NCBI GenBank assembly: GCA_025465355.1
Contig: JAODNN010000041.1
Coordinates: forward strand, 1-57,180
Source of the DNA: Blastococcus sp.
GTDB lineage: Bacteria; Actinomycetota; Actinomycetes; Mycobacteriales; Geodermatophilaceae
Reading direction: 5' to 3'
Length of the DNA: 57,180 nt
Part shown: piece after piece, positions 8,458 to 16,686 of the stretch
How positions within the stretch are numbered: position 1 is the first letter of the stretch
Layout of the letters: each line of letters begins with the position of its first letter
The notes under the pieces: model-generated
The model's database searches: none
What the model was told of the DNA's origin: nothing
What the model saw: the letters and a program-made list of their open reading frames with translations, nothing else
Made by a program: the position numbers and the translations under genes

Positions 8458-8515
8458 GAGGACCACCCTTCCCCCACGCCTCGCAGGCTCGGCGCGGGCC
8501 CCTGAAGGATGGCCC
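8458..8515. repeat. Third diverged copy of the GC-rich repeat
   Basis: The segment with cccccacgcctcgcaggctc and gggcccctgaaggatggcc matches the two units at 7267-7353 with a few changes. It lies just after the propeller gene and before the next hydrolase, so the propeller gene is bracketed by copies. Confidence 0.55.
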
Positions 8516-8556
8516 CTCTGCGGCGCGACCGGCCTTCCCGGGGTTCACTAGGGCTC

Positions 8557-9474
8557 ATGGTCCTGCCCGGCGGTCCCCACAACACCGTGCCCCTCGCGAT
8601 CGCACCCGACGACCTGCGCCAACTCGCCGACCACGACGCGACGCCGCGCACCTTCCCGGGTGGCGCGGGTCCGCTGGCCGCGCTGGACACCGGCGGCGAC
8701 GAGGTGCGGGCGACCGTGTTGCTGGTCGCCGGCTACACGGGGAGCAAAGAGGACTTCGCGCCCCTGCTCGCCCCGTTGGCCGAGGCGGGATACCGCGTGG
8801 TGGCGATCGACCAGCGTGGCCAGTTCGAGTCGCCCGGGCCGGACGACCCCGGGGCCTACTCGATGAGCGAGCTGGCCGCCGACGTCCTCGCCGTGAGCCG
8901 CCGGCTGCGCGAGGAGTCCAGGGTGCCGTTGCACCTGCTCGGTCACAGCTTCGGCGGTCTGGTCACCCGCGCCGCGGTGCTGGCCGAGCCGGCCCTGTTC
9001 GCCTCGTTCACGCTGCTCGGGTCCGGCCCGTCGCAGCTCACCGGCCGCCGTGCCGACCTTCTGGAGCACCTCGGCCCCTTGCTCGACGAGGGCGGGGTAC
9101 CGCTGGTGCACGAGACGCTCGAGCAGGTGGCCATGACCGATCCGAAGGCGCAGGCGGTACCGGCGCCGACCCGCGAGTTCTACAGCCGCCGGTTCCTGCG
9201 CAACTCGGCCGCGGGGCTGCGTGGCATGGCCGACGCGATGCTGTCCGAGCCGGACCGGGTGCCGGAACTGGCCGCCACCGGCGTACCCGTGCTGGTTGCC
9301 CACGGCGAGGCCGACGACGCGTGGCTGCCGCACGTTCAGGCAGAGATGGCGGAGCGGATCGGCGCGCGCCACGAGGTCATCAACAACTCCATCCACTCCC
9401 CCGCGGTCGAGAACCCGCGACGGACGCTCGAGGTGCTGCTCGACTTCTGGACGAGCGTGCCGGCGCGATCGTGA
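8557..9474 (+). CDS. Alpha/beta hydrolase
   Basis: This 305-aa alpha/beta hydrolase shows TVLLVAGYTGSKEDF with the oxyanion turn, VVAIDQRGQFES, the nucleophile elbow LLGHSFGG, an acidic residue in VAHGEADDAWLP and a late His (NNSIHSP). The layout fits the lysophospholipase/proline-iminopeptidase-like group, but the substrate is unknown. The ATG at 8557 (MVLPGGPHNT) is preferred over an upstream frame-open ATG at 8509, which lies in the repeat and has no ribosome binding site. Its stop overlaps the start of the next gene (GTGA), so the two are translationally coupled. Confidence 0.88.
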   Translation: MVLPGGPHNTVPLAIAPDDLRQLADHDATPRTFPGGAGPLAALDTGGDEVRATVLLVAGYTGSKEDFAPLLAPLAEAGYRVVAIDQRGQFESPGPDDPGAYSMSELAADVLAVSRRLREESRVPLHLLGHSFGGLVTRAAVLAEPALFASFTLLGSGPSQLTGRRADLLEHLGPLLDEGGVPLVHETLEQVAMTDPKAQAVPAPTREFYSRRFLRNSAAGLRGMADAMLSEPDRVPELAATGVPVLVAHGEADDAWLPHVQAEMAERIGARHEVINNSIHSPAVENPRRTLEVLLDFWTSVPARS

Positions 9475-10343
9475 CTGGCCTCCTGCCCTCGGACGACTGG
9501 ACCCCGGAGAAGGACCTGCTCGGCTTCTTCGGCCCGGACAGCGTGACCTGGCGGGTGCACGCCGACCCGACCTTCTCCGTCGGCGGTCTCCGCGCCCTGC
9601 TGCTGCAGGCTCTGCACCCCGTCGCCATGGACGGCGTGGCACGGTTCTCCGGCGCCTTCCGAGACGACCCCTGGCCGCGGCTGGGCCGCACCGCCGCCTA
9701 CCTGGACACGCTGACCTTCGGCACCCGCACGGAGGCGACGCGGATGGTGGCCCGGGTACGCGACATCCACCGGCGGCTGGGCGGTGTCGAGCGGAGGACA
9801 GGACGCGCCTACCGCGTCGACGACCCCGACCTGCTGCTGTGGGTGCACTGCTGCGAGGTGGACTCGCTGCTGTCTGTGGCCCGCCGGGCCGGGGTGCCAC
9901 TCACCGACGACGAGGCGGACCGGTACGTCGCGGAGCAGGTGACCGCGGCTGTGCTGGTCGGGGTGCCCGAGGAGGACGTACCGACGTCGGTCGCCGCGCT
10001 CACCGGCTACTTCGATCGCGTCCGGCCGGAGCTGGCGGTGACGCCGGCAGCGCGGAACGCCTTTCGGCTGATCCTGCTGCCGCCGATGCCGGCGTGGGTG
10101 CGCTTCCTGACGCCGGCACAGCCCGCGTGGGGCGGCCTGGCCGGACTGGCGGTGGCATTGCTTCCGACGTGGGGCCGCCGGTTGTACTCACTCCCGGGGC
10201 TGGGTGTCACCGACGCCGTGGCGACAGCGGTGGTGAAGGGGTTCCGGCAGGGGATGCTGGCGCTGCCGATGCGGGCCAGCCGGTCACCGATCGTGCGGGC
10301 CGGGTTCGACAGGGTGGCCGGCCTGGCGCCGCTCAGCGCCTGA
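9471..10343 (+). CDS. Oxygenase MpaB/DUF2236 family protein
   Basis: This 290-aa protein belongs to the MpaB (DUF2236, latex-clearing-protein-like) family, whose members bind heme b and act as oxygenases on varied substrates. Seen motifs are GPDSVTWRVHADPTF, the LLLQALHPVAMDGVA segment with its conserved His, FRDDPWPRLGRTAAYL, and WVHCCEVDS with a second conserved His, followed by the helical C-terminal half. The GTG at 9471 overlaps the previous stop by 4 bases, and DUF2236 homologues start just before this point. Pairing with an alpha/beta hydrolase suggests a shared lipid or hydrophobic substrate, but that is inference. Confidence 0.88.
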   Translation: MTGLLPSDDWTPEKDLLGFFGPDSVTWRVHADPTFSVGGLRALLLQALHPVAMDGVARFSGAFRDDPWPRLGRTAAYLDTLTFGTRTEATRMVARVRDIHRRLGGVERRTGRAYRVDDPDLLLWVHCCEVDSLLSVARRAGVPLTDDEADRYVAEQVTAAVLVGVPEEDVPTSVAALTGYFDRVRPELAVTPAARNAFRLILLPPMPAWVRFLTPAQPAWGGLAGLAVALLPTWGRRLYSLPGLGVTDAVATAVVKGFRQGMLALPMRASRSPIVRAGFDRVAGLAPLSA

Positions 10344-10369
10344 GAACGCCTCACCCGACGGCGGCGTCG

Positions 10370-11221
10370 TCAGCCGACGGTGTCGTCGTCCTCGGCGAGG
10401 AAGCTCCACGTCTCCCGGGATGGTGCCGCGGCCTGGCCGGTCGGGCAGCTGGGCCGGAAGTCGCACCAGCTGCACTGCCGGCCCGGGACGGCCGGAAAGG
10501 CGGTGTCCTTGTCCTCACCCGACGCGAGCGCTTCGGTCGCCACGGTGATGTCGTGGGCGATGTCCTCCGCCCGGCGCACGTGGTTGGCCAGCGAGCGGTC
10601 GGTGTGCTCGAACGCCGCGACGGTCCCCGTGGGCAGGTGGTGCAGCTCCACCCGGCTGCACGGTCGGCGCAGGGTGCGGCGGACGCCCAGCACGTATGCG
10701 GCCAGGGCCGGTGAGCCGCGGGCCTCGTCGTCGGTCGAGACCGATCGGCCGGTCTTGTAGTCGACGATCACCAGCTCGTCGCCGCGCTGGTCGATGCGGT
10801 CCACCCGGCCGGAGAGCGCAAGCCGCCCGGTGGTGGCTCCCACCGTGCGCTCGGTGCCGACCGGCTCATCGGTGGGGTCGAGCCCCTCGACGTAGTCGGT
10901 GATCCAGCCGGCCGCCCGGGCGCGCCAGCGGTCGGCCTGTTCGCTGTCGCGGAATCCGTTCGGCGTCCAGACGGAGTAGAGCAGCTGGCGGGCGGCCGCC
11001 GGGGTACGCCGTTCGACTGGCAGGTCCCACCAGGAACGCAGGGCGGCGTGCACCGCCGACCCGACCGAGTTGTGCGCCCACGGTAGGCCCTTGGCCGGCC
11101 TCGGGCGGTCGACATAGGCGAACCGGTACCGCCGAGGGCAGTCGGCGAAGGAGGCCAGTTTGCTGGGCGTGGCGGAGAACAGCCTGCGCGGCATGCCGGG
11201 CAGGTCGAGCTGGGCGCTCAC
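10370..11221 (-). CDS. RecB-like PD-(D/E)XK nuclease with Fe-S cysteines
   Basis: This 283-aa stand-alone nuclease of the RecB/Cas4 (PDDEXK_1) family has SKLASFADCPRRYRF at the N-terminus with the first Cys. The nuclease core follows, with GSAVHAALRSW (His), LSGRVDRID and LVIVDYKTGR (D...D-Y-K catalytic set). The C-terminal CSWCDFRPSC supplies three more Cys. The 1+3 Cys spacing is that of AddB/Cas4-type 4Fe-4S clusters. Actinobacterial relatives are single-domain exonucleases probably involved in DNA repair. There is no helicase partner and no CRISPR array nearby. Confidence 0.9.
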   Translation of the reverse strand: MSAQLDLPGMPRRLFSATPSKLASFADCPRRYRFAYVDRPRPAKGLPWAHNSVGSAVHAALRSWWDLPVERRTPAAARQLLYSVWTPNGFRDSEQADRWRARAAGWITDYVEGLDPTDEPVGTERTVGATTGRLALSGRVDRIDQRGDELVIVDYKTGRSVSTDDEARGSPALAAYVLGVRRTLRRPCSRVELHHLPTGTVAAFEHTDRSLANHVRRAEDIAHDITVATEALASGEDKDTAFPAVPGRQCSWCDFRPSCPTGQAAAPSRETWSFLAEDDDTVG

Positions 11222-11278
11222 GCCGCACGCTCCTGGACCATGCCGGTCACCGTAACCGCGACCACTGACGGTTCCGGC

Positions 11279-12139
11279 TCAGTCCCGGTAGGGCGCGGTG
11301 CCGGTGCCGGCCGCCAGCAGGAGTTCGAACTGGTCGCGAGCGGTGAGCTCCGCACCGATCGACGTCCCCTTGTTCGTGCCGTGGTAGTCACTCGACCCGG
11401 TCACGATCAGGCCGAGGTCGGCGGCCACGCCACGCAGGTGGGCCCGTTCGTCGGCCCGGTGGTCGGGGTGGTCCACCTCGAGCCCGAGCAGGCCGGCGCC
11501 GGCCATCGCGACGATCGCATCGTCGCCGACGACCCGGCCGCGCTTGCTGGCCAGGCCGTGGGCGAACACCGGCACGCCGCCCGCCGTGCGCACCAGCGAG
11601 ATCCCGGTCAGGACGTCGGTATCGGCCTTGGGCACGTAGTACGGGCTGGTGGGGTGCAGCAGGGTCGCGAAGGCGTGGTCGACAGACTCCACCGAGCCGG
11701 CGTCCACCAGGGCGCGGGCGATGTGAGGACGGCCGACGACGCCCCCGTTCCGGGCCGCCAGAATCTCGGGCCAGCTCAGGGGGTGACCGTCCGCGACGAG
11801 AGCCTCGACCATCCGCTCCGCCCGGCTGCGCCGTTCGTCCCGCAGCCGCAGCCGCTCGGCGGCGAAGCCCGGGTGCGCGGGATCGAAGAGGTAGGCCAGC
11901 AGGTGGATGCTCACCGGCCGTCCGTCGTCGGCGGGGAACCAGCGGCACGACATCTCCATGCCCGGGACGACGGTGAGCCCGTGCGGCCGGCCCGCCTCGG
12001 CACGCGCCCAGCCGGCGGTCGTGTCGTGATCGGTCAGCGCGACGACGTCGAGGCCGGCCGCCCGAGCGGTCGCCATCAGCTCAGCCGGGCTCTCGGTGCC
12101 GTCGGAGACCGAGGAGTGAGTGTGCAGGTCGATCCCCAT
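11279..12139 (-). CDS. PHP domain phosphoesterase
   Basis: This 286-aa PHP-family metal-dependent phosphoesterase starts MGIDLHTHSSVSDG, with the metal-binding His-x-His motif, followed by LDVVALTDHDTTAGW and VVPGMEMSC (metal ligands). A late GLIVTGSSDYHGTNKG carries the last metal-binding Asp and His. The length and motif order fit the YciV/RNase AM group, whose members hydrolyse 3',5'-bisphosphate nucleotides or trim RNA 5' ends; which of these applies cannot be told from sequence. It begins at the first ATG and is the last of a minus-strand series with the PH-domain genes upstream. Confidence 0.9.
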   Translation of the reverse strand: MGIDLHTHSSVSDGTESPAELMATARAAGLDVVALTDHDTTAGWARAEAGRPHGLTVVPGMEMSCRWFPADDGRPVSIHLLAYLFDPAHPGFAAERLRLRDERRSRAERMVEALVADGHPLSWPEILAARNGGVVGRPHIARALVDAGSVESVDHAFATLLHPTSPYYVPKADTDVLTGISLVRTAGGVPVFAHGLASKRGRVVGDDAIVAMAGAGLLGLEVDHPDHRADERAHLRGVAADLGLIVTGSSDYHGTNKGTSIGAELTARDQFELLLAAGTGTAPYRD

Positions 12140-12189
12140 CAGCGCTCAGCCTGCCGTACCTGGCGCCGGGGCACCCGCCGGGGGAGGAC

Positions 12190-12855
12190 TCACCCGTGGT
12201 CCGGTGTCACGCCGGGGATGGGCTGGGTGTCGTTGCGGTCGCCGGCTCGTCGGCCGCGCGGGGGCGGCCCGGGCGAACCGTCTCCGATCCGCTCGTCGTT
12301 GCCCTCCTCGTCCCCGCCGGAGGCAGCCCCGCCCCAGTCCGCGCCGAAGAGCAACCCGCTGACCCTGCGATAGAGGTCCGGCGCGTCGGGGAGAAACGTG
12401 AGATGTCGGAGAGCCTGGTCCTGGCCGGCCGATTCGAAGCGGAACGTCCCGTAGTTCAAGACCTGCCCGAGGAGCGTCTCCTGCCAGGTGAGGTCGGTGA
12501 TCCGGCGCAGCGGCAGCAGCGTCACGGTCCGGGCGATCACGCCGGAGGTGAGCAGGATGCGGCGTCTGCTCACGATGAAATGCCGCATCCACCATTCGGT
12601 CACCCGAAGCCCGTAGTAGATCGACGCGGCGACGATCACGATCAGGCCGACGGAGCTGGTGAACCGGTTCTTCGGGTCGAGGATCAGCAGCCACCCGCCG
12701 GCGAGGAGCGCGGGGAGGCTCTTGAGGGTCGGTCCGAGCAGCACCGCCCAGTGCCTGCGGGTGACGATCACCGCCTTCTCGTCCGGAAGCAGGTACTTCT
12801 CGACGTCCCTGCGGGCCCGGGCAGACCTCGGGAGATCAGAGGTCGAGCCGGTCAT
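12190..12855 (-). CDS. PH domain-containing membrane protein
   Basis: This 221-aa protein has two closely spaced membrane helices (about residues 45-60 and 70-88, SLPALLAGGWLLIL and SVGLIVIVAASIYYGL) and a bacterial pleckstrin-homology-like (bPH2/YdbS) domain: RHFIVSRRRILLTSGVI, VTLLPLRRITDLTWQ, GTFRFESAG. Such proteins sit in the inner membrane; no enzymatic role is known. The C-terminal 50 residues are charged, Gly/Pro-rich and probably disordered. It follows a 52-aa one-helix protein on the same strand by 9 bases, so the two are likely one unit. Confidence 0.85.
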   Translation of the reverse strand: MTGSTSDLPRSARARRDVEKYLLPDEKAVIVTRRHWAVLLGPTLKSLPALLAGGWLLILDPKNRFTSSVGLIVIVAASIYYGLRVTEWWMRHFIVSRRRILLTSGVIARTVTLLPLRRITDLTWQETLLGQVLNYGTFRFESAGQDQALRHLTFLPDAPDLYRRVSGLLFGADWGGAASGGDEEGNDERIGDGSPGPPPRGRRAGDRNDTQPIPGVTPDHG

Positions 12856-12864
12856 GGGCCGCGT

Positions 12865-13023
12865 CTACGTGAGCGACTTGACGAAGGACGCGAGCGAGGT
12901 GGCCGCGTCACCGAGTGCGTGTCCCGCGTTGCGGACCACCTGGGCCGAGGAGTCGGGGGCCTGGATGACGTAGAAGACGACAAAAGCGACGATCAGCCAG
13001 GTGACAACCTTCTTGGGGTTCAC
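12865..13023 (-). CDS. Small single-helix membrane protein, 52 aa
   Basis: The protein begins MNPKKVVTWLIVAFVVFYVI, with one membrane helix at about residues 7-22, followed by a short polar stretch and an amphipathic tail (GHALGDAATSLASFVKSL). The GTG at 13023 is chosen over longer frames because GGAGGT lies 5 bases upstream. It is 9 bases upstream of the PH-domain gene and likely in the same transcript. I do not recognise a function; a partner role for the PH-domain membrane protein is a guess. Confidence 0.7.
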   Translation of the reverse strand: MNPKKVVTWLIVAFVVFYVIQAPDSSAQVVRNAGHALGDAATSLASFVKSLT

Positions 13024-13186
13024 TGCCACCTCCGTGGGCGCTCGATCAGGGCGGCTCGGATGCGTTCCGGAGCCGTGGGGCAGCGTCCACGAGAAGTGCG
13101 GCGGACGCGTTCGTCTCATGGGTAACACAGGTCCCACGGGTCACACCGGCGGCGCGCCGGGCGTGCAGGAGTCCGTCGGGTTCCGG

Positions 13187-13810
13187 TTACCGCCCCGGCA
13201 GCAGATGTTCGCTGGGGGGCCCGAGCGGCAGGTCGGGATAGATGCGTTCCCGCAGATCCAGCAGCTCGAGGTGCTCGGCAAGCAGCCACGCAGCGTTCAT
13301 CGGCCACATGACCAGCCACAACCAGACACCGTAGGCCTCCCCCACGAACGCGGCACGATCGTCGGAGGTCGGCACCGCCCACAGCGGGGCGTGCTGTCCG
13401 CCGGCCTTGACGTCGACCGACGAGGGGCCGGTGAAGACGTCGCCGGGGTCGGGCCCTGGCAGCCCCGCGTACCCGGACCCGACGCCGGTGCCCGGCTCCT
13501 CGGCGATGAGGACGAGCTCGGCGGAGCCACCCAGAGGCGCCGGGCCGGCACAGTCGACGACGATCGCCCGGGCGCCGGGTTCGCCACCCCACGCCAGGCC
13601 GGTGACCGACCAGCCGCTCGGTACGGGGTCGGGCACCCACGCCGGCACGTGGGCGTCTGCAGTGACCGCCGAGATCGCATCGTGGGCGATGAGGACCGTG
13701 TGGTGCAGTGGCGTGACTGCGCCGTGCACGTGGCACCACGCCTGGGGTGCCGAACCGTGACGGACCACCAACAGCTCTCCGCAGCGCGGGCAGACCGGCG
13801 ACACGCTCAT
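13187..13810 (-). CDS. DUF6758-like protein with N-terminal zinc ribbon
   Basis: This 207-aa protein opens with [11 protein letters not shown] and a CHVHG motif 15 residues later, giving a CxxC...CxxH zinc-ribbon-like head. It continues with [23 protein letters not shown] and ends [13 protein letters not shown]. The pattern matches a family widespread in actinobacteria and named only as a domain of unknown function. No membrane segment is obvious, though [20 protein letters not shown] (about 163-182) is strongly hydrophobic and could contact the membrane. It is divergent from the Nudix gene. Function unknown. Confidence 0.75.
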   Translation of the reverse strand: MSVSPVCPRCGELLVVRHGSAPQAWCHVHGAVTPLHHTVLIAHDAISAVTADAHVPAWVPDPVPSGWSVTGLAWGGEPGARAIVVDCAGPAPLGGSAELVLIAEEPGTGVGSGYAGLPGPDPGDVFTGPSSVDVKAGGQHAPLWAVPTSDDRAAFVGEAYGVWLWLVMWPMNAAWLLAEHLELLDLRERIYPDLPLGPPSEHLLPGR

Positions 13811-13920
13811 CGGGCATCACCGTCCTGGGACCGCGGGCAATCGTCAAGCGCAGAGCAGGAGAGCGGCCGCAGCGGTCGTGTGCGGCGTGGCTGTGCCGGG
13901 TTCTGCGTACCCTGCCCCGC

Positions 13921-14364
13921 ATGGTCCCGCCAGACCCGACGGTCCCGCCAGCAGACCCCGCGCGGCCGGTGGTGCCGTGCGTGGGTGCGGTGGTGCACGA
14001 TCCGGCCGGCCGGCTGCTGCTGATCCAGCGGGCCCACGCCCCGCACCCTGGCCGCTGGTCGCTGCCCGGGGGCCGGGTCGAGCCCGGCGAGTCCGTCGAG
14101 CAGGCCGTCGTGCGGGAGGTCCGCGAGGAGACGGGGCTGGACGTGCGGGCGGGTGCGCACGTGGGGCGGGTGCGGATAACGGGCGACGACGTCGCGTACG
14201 ACGTGGTCGATCTCGCGTGCGCCCTCGTCCGTCCGGAGCAGCAGCCGGTCGCCGGGGACGACGCCGCGGCGGTCGTGTTCGCCGACGCCGCCGCCCTGGA
14301 CCGGCTGCCCTGCACGCCGTTGCTGGCGGAGACCCTCCGGGAGTGGGGCGTGTTCCCCGCCTGA
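13921..14364 (+). CDS. Nudix hydrolase
   Basis: This 147-aa Nudix hydrolase carries the full box [18 protein letters not shown] plus REETGL (Gx5Ex7REUxEExGU), which binds the metal for cleavage of nucleoside diphosphates linked to another group. The protein is one Nudix domain with a short proline-rich lead; [19 protein letters not shown] is the first strand pair. The ATG at 13921 is 7 bases after a TACCCT hexamer (13908-13913), a -10 placement that would give a leaderless mRNA, common in actinobacteria. The substrate cannot be assigned. Confidence 0.93.
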   Translation: MVPPDPTVPPADPARPVVPCVGAVVHDPAGRLLLIQRAHAPHPGRWSLPGGRVEPGESVEQAVVREVREETGLDVRAGAHVGRVRITGDDVAYDVVDLACALVRPEQQPVAGDDAAAVVFADAAALDRLPCTPLLAETLREWGVFPA

Positions 14365-14391
14365 CGCCGGCGCGCCAGGGCCCGCCGCGGC

Positions 14392-14898
14392 TCAGCGCCG
14401 AATCGGCTCCGGACGGCCGGGCTGCTCGCCGCCCCGGGCCTCGCCGTAGGAACGCTTGGGCACCATGACCTTGCGCCGGAAGATGCAGACGACCGTGCCG
14501 TCCTGCTTGTAACCGATGGTCTCCACGTGCACGATCCCGCGGTCGTCCTTGGACTTCGACTCGGTCTTGTCGAGGACCGTCGTCTCGCCGTAGATCGTGT
14601 CGCCATGGAACGTCGGCGCGACGTGCCGGAGCGACTCGATCTCCAGGTTGGCGATCGCCTTGCCTGAGACGTCCGGGACGCTCATGCCGAGCAGCAGCGA
14701 GTAGATGTAGTTGCCGACGACGACGTTCTTGCCGAAGTCAGTGGTCTTCTCCGCGTAGTTCACGTCCAGGTGCAGCGGGTGGTGGTTCATCGTGATCAGG
14801 CAGAAAAGGTGGTCGTCGTACTCGGTGACGGTCTTCCCGGGCCAGTGCTTGTAGACGGCCCCGACCTCGAACTCCTCGTAGTACCGACCGAACTGCAC
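14392..14898 (-). CDS. MaoC-family dehydratase, 5' end rebuilt by integrated element
   Basis: This 168-aa hot-dog-fold MaoC-type (R)-hydratase contains FEVGAVYKHWPGKTVTEYDD and NHHPLHLDVNYAEKT, the conserved NxxHxD-like hydratase loop. FGKNVVVGNYIYSLLLGMSV follows, then GDTIYGETTVL. Such enzymes hydrate enoyl-CoA-type substrates; the substrate is unknown. The start GTG at 14898 is preceded by AGGAGG only 4 bases upstream. Both lie on DNA of the adjacent mobile element, whose left attachment repeat (14880-14897) coincides with codons 1-6. The original ATG version of these codons is found 16 kb away at 30893-30911. The integrase gene reads in the same direction and ends 21 bases upstream, so read-through from it may now express this gene. 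Confidence 0.9.
   Translation of the reverse strand: MQFGRYYEEFEVGAVYKHWPGKTVTEYDDHLFCLITMNHHPLHLDVNYAEKTTDFGKNVVVGNYIYSLLLGMSVPDVSGKAIANLEIESLRHVAPTFHGDTIYGETTVLDKTESKSKDDRGIVHVETIGYKQDGTVVCIFRRKVMVPKRSYGEARGGEQPGRPEPIRR
14880..14897. other. attL, 18-bp core repeat
   Basis: The sequence agtaccgaccgaactgca is identical to 30893-30910; flanking bases differ on both sides. Read on the minus strand it covers the last two bases of the start codon and codons 2-6 of the MaoC gene. Confidence 0.85.
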
Positions 14899-14907
14899 GA
14901 TTCCTCC

Positions 14908-14925
14908 TGTTTTCGCAGGTCAGCG
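14908..14925. repeat. Left copy of second 18-bp repeat (possible integrase arm site)
   Basis: The sequence tgttttcgcaggtcagcg recurs at 30832-30849 in the same orientation. In the predicted excised circle the two copies would flank the attachment core on either side, as arm-type integrase sites do. It contains the integrase stop codon. Confidence 0.6.
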
Positions 14926-16032
14926 CTGTGCCGACTGCTCCGATGGCACGGTGATGGCACTCCACGCCTCGTCCACCGCCCGCCGTGTGCGGTCCTCCGA
15001 GTCGGGCATGAGATGCCCGTAGGTCGTCAGCACCAGCGTCGCGTTTTCGTGCCCGAGGCGTTCGGCGACCGCCACCACCGACTCACCGGCCGCCAGCAGC
15101 ACACTCGCATAGTGGTGTCGCAGGTCGTGACTGGTGGTCCCGGCCGGCAGATCGGCACGCTTAACCGCGGCTGTGAAGATCTCCCCGTAGTACTCCCGCG
15201 TGAAGAACAGCCCGGTACCCGTGGTGAACAGCGACCCGTCAGCGCCGGGCGGCCACGCCGCGATGTGCTCGGCGAGTGCTTCGGCGACCATCGCGGGCAG
15301 TGGGATGGTCCGCTTCGACCGTGGCGTCTTGGGATCGGTGCGCACCTTGCTGCGCGGCGCGATCTGCGTCTCGACTCGCGCCGTCCGACGCAGGAAGTCG
15401 ATATCGCCCACACGCAGGGCGAGCAGCTCGCCGATCCGCAGCCCGAGCCCGGCCTGAGTGAGCACCATGGCCGCACACCGGGCGGGCATGGTGCCGGCGA
15501 GCGCCTGGACCTGAGCGACCGTCAGCGGGATGACCCGTGGTCGGTCCTGCCGGGGAAGCTGGACCCGGACCACCGGTGAGGATGCGACCAACCGATCCAG
15601 CACCGCGCTGGCGTAGATCGACCTCAGCATCGAGACGAGCAGACGCAGCGTCGATGGGGCGAGCACCTGCGAGCGGTCACTCGCCCATGCCTGAACCTCT
15701 GACGGGCGGACGACGGCCAGCCGACGATCACCGAGGCGGGTCCGCGCGATGTGTGTCTCGATCAGACTGGAAACGCGCGACGCCGTCGAGGGTCGGTGCG
15801 GGCGCACAGACGCCCAGGCGCGTGCGTACTCGGCGACCGTGGTCCGGTCGCTGTGGTCGACGTACTGCCCTCGAAGCTTGTCCGCCTCAACTGTGGCCGC
15901 GAAGCGGTCCGCGTCGCCCTTCTTACCGAAGGTCTTCTTCCGCTGCTTCCCGTCCGGGTCGCGGAACCGGACGTCATAGACCTTCGTCTCGCGACCGCTG
16001 CGGCGGGTAAGTCGCGACTCGACGCTGGCCAC
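14920..16032 (-). CDS. int: Tyrosine-type site-specific integrase
   Basis: This 370-aa tyrosine recombinase has an AP2-like N-terminal arm-binding segment (VYDVRFRDPDGKQRKKTFGKK), a SAM-like core-binding domain (about 65-165) and a catalytic domain with the Arg in GLRIGELLAL. HDLRHHYAS gives HxxR, LGHENATLVLTTYGHL gives the second His and the nucleophile Tyr. It would insert and excise the element between attP and the MaoC gene. The GTG at 16032 follows the stop of the upstream gene by one base and has a purine-rich ribosome binding site. Its stop lies 22 bases from the attachment repeat, the usual position for such an int gene. Confidence 0.96.
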   Translation of the reverse strand: MASVESRLTRRSGRETKVYDVRFRDPDGKQRKKTFGKKGDADRFAATVEADKLRGQYVDHSDRTTVAEYARAWASVRPHRPSTASRVSSLIETHIARTRLGDRRLAVVRPSEVQAWASDRSQVLAPSTLRLLVSMLRSIYASAVLDRLVASSPVVRVQLPRQDRPRVIPLTVAQVQALAGTMPARCAAMVLTQAGLGLRIGELLALRVGDIDFLRRTARVETQIAPRSKVRTDPKTPRSKRTIPLPAMVAEALAEHIAAWPPGADGSLFTTGTGLFFTREYYGEIFTAAVKRADLPAGTTSHDLRHHYASVLLAAGESVVAVAERLGHENATLVLTTYGHLMPDSEDRTRRAVDEAWSAITVPSEQSAQR

Positions 16033-16033
16033 G

Positions 16034-16633
16034 TCAGCCGCCCGCCTTGCCCGGCTCGGCCGGTCCGAGGAGACCCTGGCCACGTGCGCTGGCGATCCAC
16101 CGACTGGCCGTATACCGAGGCACCTCGAACACCTCCTCGACGTATTTGGTCGGGCGCTCACCCATTGCCATCGCAAGTCGGTAGGCGCGGGCGACCCACT
16201 CGAGCGTCTCCCGAACTGGACCGGCCTCGCGGAGGAGGTCCCGGTGCTTGGCGTCGAGGTGCCCATACATCAGTCGTTCCGATTCAGGCGCCCACGGTTC
16301 CTTTCCGATGACGGCGCCAGCCCTGACGGCCAGGCGGACGAAGGCAGCGACGGTGACCTGTCGCAGGGCTTCCCCCGTGACTGGCGGCCCCCCATCCCGC
16401 TGGGTCACGCGAACCTCGTTCGCCCACATCCGCGTGCCGTCTGCCAAGACCCGCACCACGACGTCGTAGCCCTTGTGGTCGTAGGCGTAGACCTCGACGT
16501 CAGACCAGAGTTGAAGCCCGGGGGCCACGGTCACTGTTCCGGCTTCCTCGTTGGGCTTGACGCCGCCTGAAGCCGCAGGAAAAAGGTCTTCTGACACGGC
16601 GGTGAGGCTGCCACGGTGCGGAGGTTCCGTCAA
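16034..16633 (-). CDS. Hypothetical protein upstream of integrase, HTH-like C-terminus
   Basis: This 199-aa protein of unknown function is co-transcribed with the integrase (1-base gap). The first half contains beta-strand-rich LQLWSDVEVYAYDHKGYD and a KEPWAPESERLMYGHL segment. The C-terminal 45 residues (ERPTKYVEEVFEVPRYTASR, then WIASARGQGLLG) look like a helix-turn-helix resembling the rule used by small element-borne regulators: a species of resolvase-type HTH in which SRWIASAR would be the recognition helix. It may regulate int or recognise the element's own DNA. The family was not recognised. It is divergent from the excisionase gene with a 53-bp shared promoter region. Confidence 0.7.
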   Translation of the reverse strand: MTEPPHRGSLTAVSEDLFPAASGGVKPNEEAGTVTVAPGLQLWSDVEVYAYDHKGYDVVVRVLADGTRMWANEVRVTQRDGGPPVTGEALRQVTVAAFVRLAVRAGAVIGKEPWAPESERLMYGHLDAKHRDLLREAGPVRETLEWVARAYRLAMAMGERPTKYVEEVFEVPRYTASRWIASARGQGLLGPAEPGKAGG

Positions 16634-16686
16634 TACCAGTGCATGACTGCTACTGATGCGTCAAGACTGTCTGCTATGGTTCCGTC
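16634..16686. promoter_or_regulatory. Divergent int/xis promoter region
   Basis: These 53 bp separate the integrase operon from the excisionase-like gene. A -10-like TATGGT lies at 16675-16680, six bases before the ATG at 16687, which would give a leaderless transcript. A TTGACG occurs on the minus strand at 16664-16659, but no well-spaced -10 for it is evident. Confidence 0.45.
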
